Source of the DNA: Maratus speciosus
Lineage: Eukaryota; Arthropoda; Arachnida; Araneae; Salticidae
Assembly: GCA_963932465.1 (NCBI GenBank)
Contig: OZ010786.1
Location: 445,458,619 to 445,522,618 of the forward strand
DNA: 64,000 nt
Direction of reading: 5' to 3'
Part shown: positions 57,525 to 64,000 of the stretch, one piece after another
Layout of the letters: each line of letters begins with the position of its first letter
Numbering within the stretch: the first letter of the stretch is position 1
Made by a program: the position numbers and the translations under genes
The notes under the pieces: generated by a model
Databases searched by the model: none
Told to the model about the DNA's origin: nothing
Seen by the model: only the letters and a program-made list of their open reading frames with translations

Positions 57525-58395
57525 CAGTGGTTCACAACGTGGGGCGTATGCCCCACTAGGGGGCAATTTCACTTTCTAGGGGGGCAATTCCAAATTTGTT
57601 ACTCACTTATTCGCTATCAGTTTCTTGTGTCTTTTTTAATGTAATGTTGCATACGAAAAATAAATGGCATGCAAGCAAAATTTAAACAGTCAGTTTTTGT
57701 TATTGAATTTTTAAAATGTTTCTAATGAAAAGTTAAAAATAGATGTAAAGCCAGAATAATTATAAAGGTAACTTTTTTCAATATTTTGAAATCGTTTTGT
57801 AGTATTAAATCTCACTATAATTTTTCTAAGACTAAATGTTACAATTTTTCGAACACTTCCGGTTGTTTACTGAATGAACTTTGTACTTCTATTCTCTCTG
57901 CTTTATGTAACACGAAGATTCTTTTACACGGGTAACTACTTGAAAGTATATATAAATTTGACTGTCTTGAACATATTTAACCTAAAAAATATATGAAATA
58001 TCTGAACAAGGTACTGCCTACTTTATAAAGCTTATAAATCTCAAATAGCATATAAATATCCATGGCTCTAGTACAGGCCGTCTAACACTTTTTTTAACGT
58101 TGAGGTAAGTTGAAAAAGTACAACAAAACTCTTTTTGACCCAAAGGCGAAGATTTATAATCTCATTGCATTTTAAAAATTATGTTAAAAACACATTTCTG
58201 ACAGAAGATTGCACTCCTTGAAAAGTAAAAAATGTGAAATGAATAATTGCTACGGTTGTATTACGCTTCCGCCGTGTGATTAGTTCACTTTTTTAAATAA
58301 TAAGTGACATAATTTACTTATTAAGGGGGGGGGGGGCGTAGTGACTTTACAAGGGATTTGGTGTGGCGTGGCCAATAAAAGGTTGGGAACCACTG
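57525..58395. mobile_element. hAT MITE (CAGTGGTTC ends), perfect 8-bp duplication
   Basis: CAGTGGTTCACAACGTGGGG at the left and GGTTGGGAACCACTG at the right, TTCTAAAG duplicated at 57517-57524 and 58396-58403. The termini match the widespread Charlie-type hAT ends. A poly-G tract lies at 58325-58336. No transposase. 871 bp. Confidence 0.92.
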
Positions 58396-58403
58396 TTCTA
58401 AAG

Positions 58404-59064
58404 CCTTTTTCGTAAATTTTTGAAACTACATTAGAATATTTACATAATTATTTAATAAATTTTAGAAAAATTTTAGAAGGATTTAGAAGGATTAATTAAA
58501 TTTGAATTTATAGAAATTTTGTGTAATATTTATAACCCCACTCAATTCTTTTATTTTAAATATTTTTCTTTGTATTTTGTAGAATTAGGAAATGTACAAA
58601 TATAATAGAAATATAGAAATATTTCCGAATTGAAAAATCTCCCCCCCCTTAACGCCAAGAAAGCTGAAAAGATATAAAGGCAAAAGAAATCATGCTTTTA
58701 AAAATATATTTGTTTTGTGTAACCAATAGTGCTTTTAGAACAAGATAAAGTAATGCATCTATAACTCATTCTAAACTATATTACTACTAATCGATGTATT
58801 GAATGAATTTTATAACAAGTTATTTTAATGGTACTAATAAGTACTGTCAGTAGATAAATGTAGAACTCTGTATAAGAATTTAAAAAACTCTATAAGTTTT
58901 TCATTAAATAAAGAATCAATTTCAAGCATTCAAAAATAGATGAAAAATGCAAAAAACCCCTGAAAGAAATATCAAGTTTTGAAAAACGAATTCTTTCGTG
59001 TAATTCTCATTAAAATAAAGAAATATTTCAACAACAACAACAAAAATGCGTTCTTAGTTAAACT
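58404..59064. other. No gene seen (part of the ~1-kb array)
   Basis: AT-rich array sequence; nothing else. Confidence 0.45.
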
Positions 59065-59100
59065 ATGAAATATCGTAGTAAAATTGAATACATCTATTCT

Positions 59101-59280
59101 ACGAGGCTAACCAGAAAGACAGGCTTCCGCGGTGGGTCCGATTCTTCTTTTTTTATAGACCACGTGATGCTCCTTTCGCACACCTTCACTGGTGCATTCG
59201 AGCATCACGTGACTCCAGTGGTCTGTAAAAAAAGAAGAATCGGACCCACCGCGGTAGCCTGACTTTCTCGTTAGCCTCGT
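59101..59280. mobile_element. 180-bp near-palindromic MITE with 7-bp duplication
   Basis: Arms of about 55 bases, from ACGAGGCTAAC to GTTAGCCTCGT, include CCGCGGTGGGTCCGATTC and its inverse. CTATTCT is duplicated at 59094-59100 and 59281-59287. The sister unit at about 56451 lacks it (ACATCTATTCAAAATATTAC). The inner part contains two CACGTG hexamers or near matches. Confidence 0.9.
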
Positions 59281-59339
59281 CTATTCTATATATTACGTTG
59301 CATGTCAGTTTTTATTAGGAGATATCAAAAGCTTGCTAA

Positions 59340-60536
59340 TCTATTCATATAAAATCCAAGTCTCTGTGTGTCCCTTACAATTCCTGTTGGGACCGCTTCA
59401 TTGATCGCGACCATCATTCCGAGGCCGTAAATAAGGCAATTGTTCAACTTATGGAAATAATCTATGTTGTGTCATAGCTAATCTTCTTCATTTTCTCAAA
59501 AACCTTCAGAAACTATATAATTATAATGTTTTCAGTTCTAAATTAAAAATAACCAGCTACCAGCAACATATTACCGATATGAACAAACGAACATTTTAGA
59601 AATTGAAATTAATTTTACAAATGTAGACAATGTGTAGCGAGTCATTCATTTTTAAAATCCATTGATAAAAATTTTAAAACTTTCGCATATTGAATATTTT
59701 AACTCCAGTAATATTAATATGCCTTTGACGTCATTCGACTATGAACCAATGAAAATAATTCTTAATTTAAAAGCAAAGTCTTCAACAAAGTTTTAGAGTT
59801 GAAAACTCAACTCTATTTTCGGTACATTTATGTTATCCGGGGGCAAATCTCGCCCATAACGGATACTTTTTTTGCCAATTGTAGTTATTTTTTCTGCGTG
59901 TGTGATTTAGAAACAATATTTTGAAGTTAAAAAAGAATGCTATGGCACTTATTATTATTGTTATGTATTTTAAAGGAAATGAGTGAAAGACGTGTATTTT
60001 AATTGTATGCAATATACGTATATTGGACGTTTGTATTATAAATAAAAGTTATGCTTTTAAATGAAATGGGTTAAAGGTTTTTATTTTAAGTTAAATTAAT
60101 GCAATATAAATCATGTCAATGGGAACAATATTTGGCGATTTATCACATCGCCAAGCTAGCATAAAAGTGCTCTATTTTCTGAGTATTAATCTAATAAACA
60201 TAGTCTTTAGTTTGTTTCAGGTTCGTATATTTAATTTATTTTGGTAAAATTGATTTGATGAATCATTAATCCATTTTCCTTTTTATTTATTTTTTCAAAC
60301 TTAATTACTGCTCAACATCGCATAATTTTAAATTTTACACCGTTGAATTGGGAGGGTGTACTTTCAAATGTAAAATGTTTGAAAACTGTATTTCAGTTTA
60401 CTGACTTTTTACGATTTTTAAACCAAATAACTCGATTACGGAATAATAGTATATGAATATTTTTATCAATTACTTTAAATGTTAAGGGAAAAACCAAGAT
60501 TTCTACCCACCGTCTTAGGACGAGCGTTTATACTAG
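59340..60536 (+). mobile_element. Helitron, nonautonomous, with A^T empty site
   Basis: Starts TCTATTCATATAAAATCC after A59339. Ends with hairpin CGTCTTAGGACG (60511-60522), about ten bases, then CTAG at 60533-60536, followed by T60537. Joining the flanks gives TTGCTAA/TATTTCTTATATTTT...TAATTTGGAG. This matches the uninterrupted TTGCTAATATTTAATATATTTTT...TAATTTGGAG in the sister unit at 56506-56549. TC start, CTAG end, hairpin, A^T target and no duplication are all the classic features. 1197 bp, no Rep/helicase frame seen. Confidence 0.85.
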
Positions 60537-60939
60537 TATTTCTTATATTTTGCTGATAACTAATTTGGAGATTCAATCGATAATATAAAAAATGTCCAGT
60601 CGATAATATAAAAATATGAACTACCAAAAGTGGTTTTTAAAGGTTACAATATTATAAAAATAATTGAGATGTTTTTATATATCCAATTGGCATGACATAA
60701 CAAAAAAGTACTCGTAGCGCATTAACGCAAAACTCTAAAACCTTGTGTTTAACTATACCCGCAATTGCTACGACATTTTGGAAAATGTCACATTACTATT
60801 AAAATTTCTTTTATCTTCTTTTCACACACACACTGCATATTTTAATAATCTGAAATAATTTTTAGACAGCTCATTAATATAGAATTCTGGATAAGTATTT
60901 AAAAAACTCTAGTTTTTCACTAAATATAGAGTCAATTTC

Positions 60940-60943
60940 AAAC

Positions 60944-60975
<32 letters not shown>

Positions 60976-61000
60976 ATTAAAACTGAAAAAAAAAACCTCA
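60940..61000. repeat. Poly-A tract
   Basis: A run of about 25 A at 60951-60974 with another A-rich stretch following. Confidence 0.8.
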
Positions 61001-62000
61001 ATGTTTAGTATGATTAAAATAATCATTAAAATAAAAGAATTCAGTACCATATTTCAACAAAGCAAAGCGTGCTTAATTAACTTTTAACGGTCCAGAAATA
61101 TTAAAAGTGTACTTACCGCTAGGTCCAAGCTTGTTTTCACATAAAGATAAATTATATGCTAAAGCTTTTTTTTATATTAAAAATAAAACAAAAAGAAATT
61201 AGTTTCGATAAATATATACACATAGATAAAAATAATATATCGTAATACAATATCGATATCATAATAAAATTATCAGCAATGATAAAAACAATAAAATATT
61301 TTTTTCCCTTTTTAATACGCGACATTCGGCTTAATCAGTGAAAGCGTTATGTCACGTATATTGTGCCATTAGATTGTTAAGAGTTAAGCTATGAAATATC
61401 ATAGTAAAATTGAATATATCCATTTCTTATAATATATCCATTATCATTGTTAATTGTGAGTTTCCATTAAGACATAAAAAAGGCTGTTCCTTTTATCTCA
61501 AATTTCTTTGATCTAGAACATGGAGATGCAATTGATAATATAAAAATAAAAGTGTTTAAAAAATGCTTTGAAATAAGTATAATATCATAAAAAAATTGCA
61601 CTGGTTTTATATCCAATTAATGCAACAAAAATTAAATTATTGGATTTCTTGTGTAGCATTCAATTCAAAATTTAATCAAAATTTACTATGCGCTTTTTCG
61701 TTAAAAATATCTTTTAACAGTGCATTTTCTAAAGTTACTTCATAATAATTTCTTATAATTAAGTATACAATAAAAACTAAAAAAAAAATAAAAAATGAAT
61801 AAATAAATATACTTTGTAACAAATCTTTGATTTAAAATGTCTTAAATATCTATGAAAACTGCATATTTAATTATACACATAATAACTGTGACATTTCTGT
61901 CAGCACCCAGTTGTCATTAAAATTTCTCGTATAGTTAGTTTTCAAGCACTGGGCTATAAAGTAATTTTATTCGTTAACGTAAAACTCAAAATATGAACCG

Positions 62001-62719
62001 AGAAACGCTGAAACACACTGCAGTAAATGAAAAGATACAGCCAATTTTAAGCTTTTAAAAGAATGAAAAGTTTAAAAGAAATCCCGTAAAAGTTTTCTAA
62101 ATGAATTTAAAGTATAAGTTTAAAGTATAAGTAAACTAAAGTATAAATTTAACGTATAAATTTTTTAAATGATTTTCTTTTCTAGTTATTGTATTAAGCG
62201 GACGGTGGACGTAAAAAATTCGTTTTTTTTTTCAATTTTCATCATAGAGATATGAAATTTTGTGGAAATATTCACCATAAGTATATAGAACACCTTTAAA
62301 GAATTTTCCAATCTTATTACAATTTTAAGATTTTTTAAAATAATTTAAATTTTAAAACGATATTTTAAAATGCTCCATGTGTTTTAATTTTTGAGATATT
62401 TCGTCGATTTCTCCTTTTAATCGCTTAAAACTCTATTACAGACAAATCTGTGTATCGATGTATTAATCCCTTGAATAGCTATATTTTTTCTGAATTTCAT
62501 ACTGATTTTCATCAAACTTTTGCCTTTTGATAAGTTAAAAATCAAATTTAATTATCTTAATGAAGTCGAATTTCAAAATGCGTGCACAGTTTCTTTGTAA
62601 GCAATATCGGGACTCTTCCTTATCAATTTAATAAATTTTGATCAAAAATTAAGACGCATGGAGCATTTGAAAAATCCAAAAACGATGAAAATTCAATTTT
62701 GAGAAAAATTGATTTAAAG
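62001..62719. other. No gene seen
   Basis: AT-rich; an AAAGTATAAGT/AAAGTATAAAT short tandem repeat at 62108-62160. Confidence 0.45.
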
Positions 62720-62721
62720 TA

Positions 62722-63684
62722 CAGGGTGTCCATAATTAAACGACCCTACTTTAAAGTTGTCTACAGACAAAACTATTGTTCATAAAGTTGTGAAATTTTG
62801 TGAAAGACATAATAAAGGGATGGGAATTTGTTTAAGTAAAGAAAACAAACAAAAACATTAGTTCAAAATTTTGCCACCAGAGGGCGGTTTTTAATAAATT
62901 ACACATTTAGCATTACGGTAGTTCAGAAATTTCATTTACAGTGCGTCCATAATTAAACGGTCCTATTTTAAAGTTGTCTGCTGGCGAAGCTATTCTTCAG
63001 AATGTTGTGAAATTTTGTGAGGCACATAATAAATGTATGGGAATTTGTTTGAGGGTGGTTTTTAATAAATTACACATTTAGCATTACAGTAGTTTAGAAA
63101 TTTCATTTACAGGGTGTCCATAATTAAACGGTCCTATTTTAAAGTTGTCTGCTGGCGAAGCTATTGTTCAGAATGTTGTGAAATTTTGTGAGGCACATAA
63201 TAAATGTATGGGAATTTGCTTGAGCAAAAAAAAAAAAAAAAAAAAAAAAAATTAGGAGGCCATTTTTTAATGAATTACACATTTAGCAAACATTTACGAT
63301 AGTTTAACAAATTTTGTTATAACCAAACATGTTCCGCATGATGTTCAACAATTTCAGATGCCATTTGGAATCGTAATGCCACAGCATGCCACAGTTGACG
63401 GCAATGTGTTCTGGGAAATGCTAGGAGCATGTCGTGAAAAGCTGTCTTTAGAATCAGGTTAAGTTAATAAATAAAGTTTCTGAACTATCGTAATGCTAAA
63501 TGTGTAATTTAATTAAAATCGCCCTCTGGTGGCGAAATTTTAAACTATTGTTTTTGTTTGTTTTCTTTACTTAAACAAATTACCATCACTTTATTATGTC
63601 TTTCACAAAATTTCAAAACTTTATGAACAATAGTTTTGTCCGTAGACAACTTTAAAGTGGGGACGTTTAATTATGGACACCCTG
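62722..63684. mobile_element. TA-flanked foldback MITE with iterated left terminus
   Basis: Ends CAGGGTGTCCATAATTAAAC and the inverted TTTAATTATGGACACCCTG, flanked by TA (62720-62721, 63685-63686). The left terminal block is repeated at about 62940 (ACAGTGCGTCCATAATTAAA) and 63111 (ACAGGGTGTCCATAATTAAA), so three terminus-like units stand in tandem against one on the right. A poly-A tract lies at 63227-63250. 963 bp. Confidence 0.88.
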
Positions 63685-63686
63685 TA

Positions 63687-64000
63687 TATTAAAGGGTCGA
63701 AAATATGTTTGTGTACAAAATTCAAACGCTTGTAACTTTGCATAAAATAATCGCATGTGCATGCGGTTTTTCGCAAAGGGCTCAGAGCAATCTGGAGAAT
63801 AACAATACGTACAAAAATAATTTTCGATTTTTGCTCAAATAAAAATCCACGGTTCCCATAAAATCTGATTTTCTGTTTCTATTTCGCAATTATTCCTCCG
63901 ACAGTATGGAACGTAGCACAGTGAAATTAACACCAACTATCCGTATGAAGCGAAGGATGTCAAATGAATTCTCAAATTTTTAAACTTTGAATTACAGACG
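63687..64000. other. No gene seen
   Basis: Nothing recognised to the window end. Confidence 0.45.

Larger units (their letters stand above)
56090..62000. repeat. Diverged ~1-kb tandem array, broken up by four insertions
   Basis: Anchor ATGAAATATCGTAGT/ATCATAGT is at 56424, 59065 and 61391. Anchor GATAATATAAAAATATGAAC (shortened in the last) is at about 57220, 60602 and 61533. The ATTACTATTAAAATTTCTTT block is at about 57393 and 60792. After subtracting the inserted elements at 56551-57217, 57525-58395, 59101-59280 and 59340-60536, the spacing becomes about 0.93-1.1 kb throughout. No coding potential seen. Confidence 0.7.

Noticed and set aside
59065..59262. 65-codon frame
   Set aside because: It runs from array sequence into the palindromic MITE; the frame is created by the insertion.

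Overview
This looks like an intron-scale, AT-rich piece of arthropod nuclear DNA made almost entirely of transposable elements and satellite-like repeats. I found no intact host protein-coding gene, tRNA, rRNA or CRISPR array. The mix of a protein-primed-type DNA polymerase B remnant, BEL/Pao and Ty3/Gypsy retroelements, pogo/Tigger, mariner and hAT DNA transposons, Helitrons, and Helentron-like elements carrying microsatellites and tandem arrays fits an arthropod. A spider or other chelicerate is my guess, not something the sequence proves. Two 200-base runs of N mark scaffold gaps.

Layout. 0-4.1 kb: a frameshifted type-B DNA polymerase remnant (plus strand), a second chimeric fragment of the same family (minus strand), then tandem repeats, including five ~170-bp units with splice-site-like borders. 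5.2-17.3 kb and 19.3-31.6 kb: two direct copies of a ~12-kb segment. Each copy holds a TTAA-flanked foldback element split by a dead Tigger transposon, a mariner-type MITE, a hAT MITE, a foldback repeat split by a short Helentron-like element, a second TTAA foldback element and a BEL LTR. Differences between the copies give clean empty sites for two insertions. 31.6-36.9 kb: a decayed BEL/Pao element on the minus strand, cut by a 2.5-kb Helentron-like element. 37.1-41.8 kb: the youngest element, a Ty3/Gypsy retrotransposon with two LTRs and a nearly complete pol. 42-51.6 kb: MITEs, a gap, and a 16-unit satellite-like array that appears to sit inside one large Helentron-like element. 52-54 kb: a dead mariner with a hAT MITE inside it. 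55.5-63.7 kb: MITEs, and a ~1-kb-period diverged tandem array whose units were hit separately by two Helitrons, a hAT MITE and a palindromic MITE.

How it works together. Nothing here forms a host pathway. The window is a record of nested insertion: elements landed in elements, and local duplications preserved the pre-insertion state. The most informative observations are those empty-site comparisons, the shared architecture of three hairpin-ended, array-bearing element families (consistent with Helentron-associated HINEs), and the exon-like tandem array at 3.3-4.1 kb. All identity statements are by eye; no alignment or database search was run.
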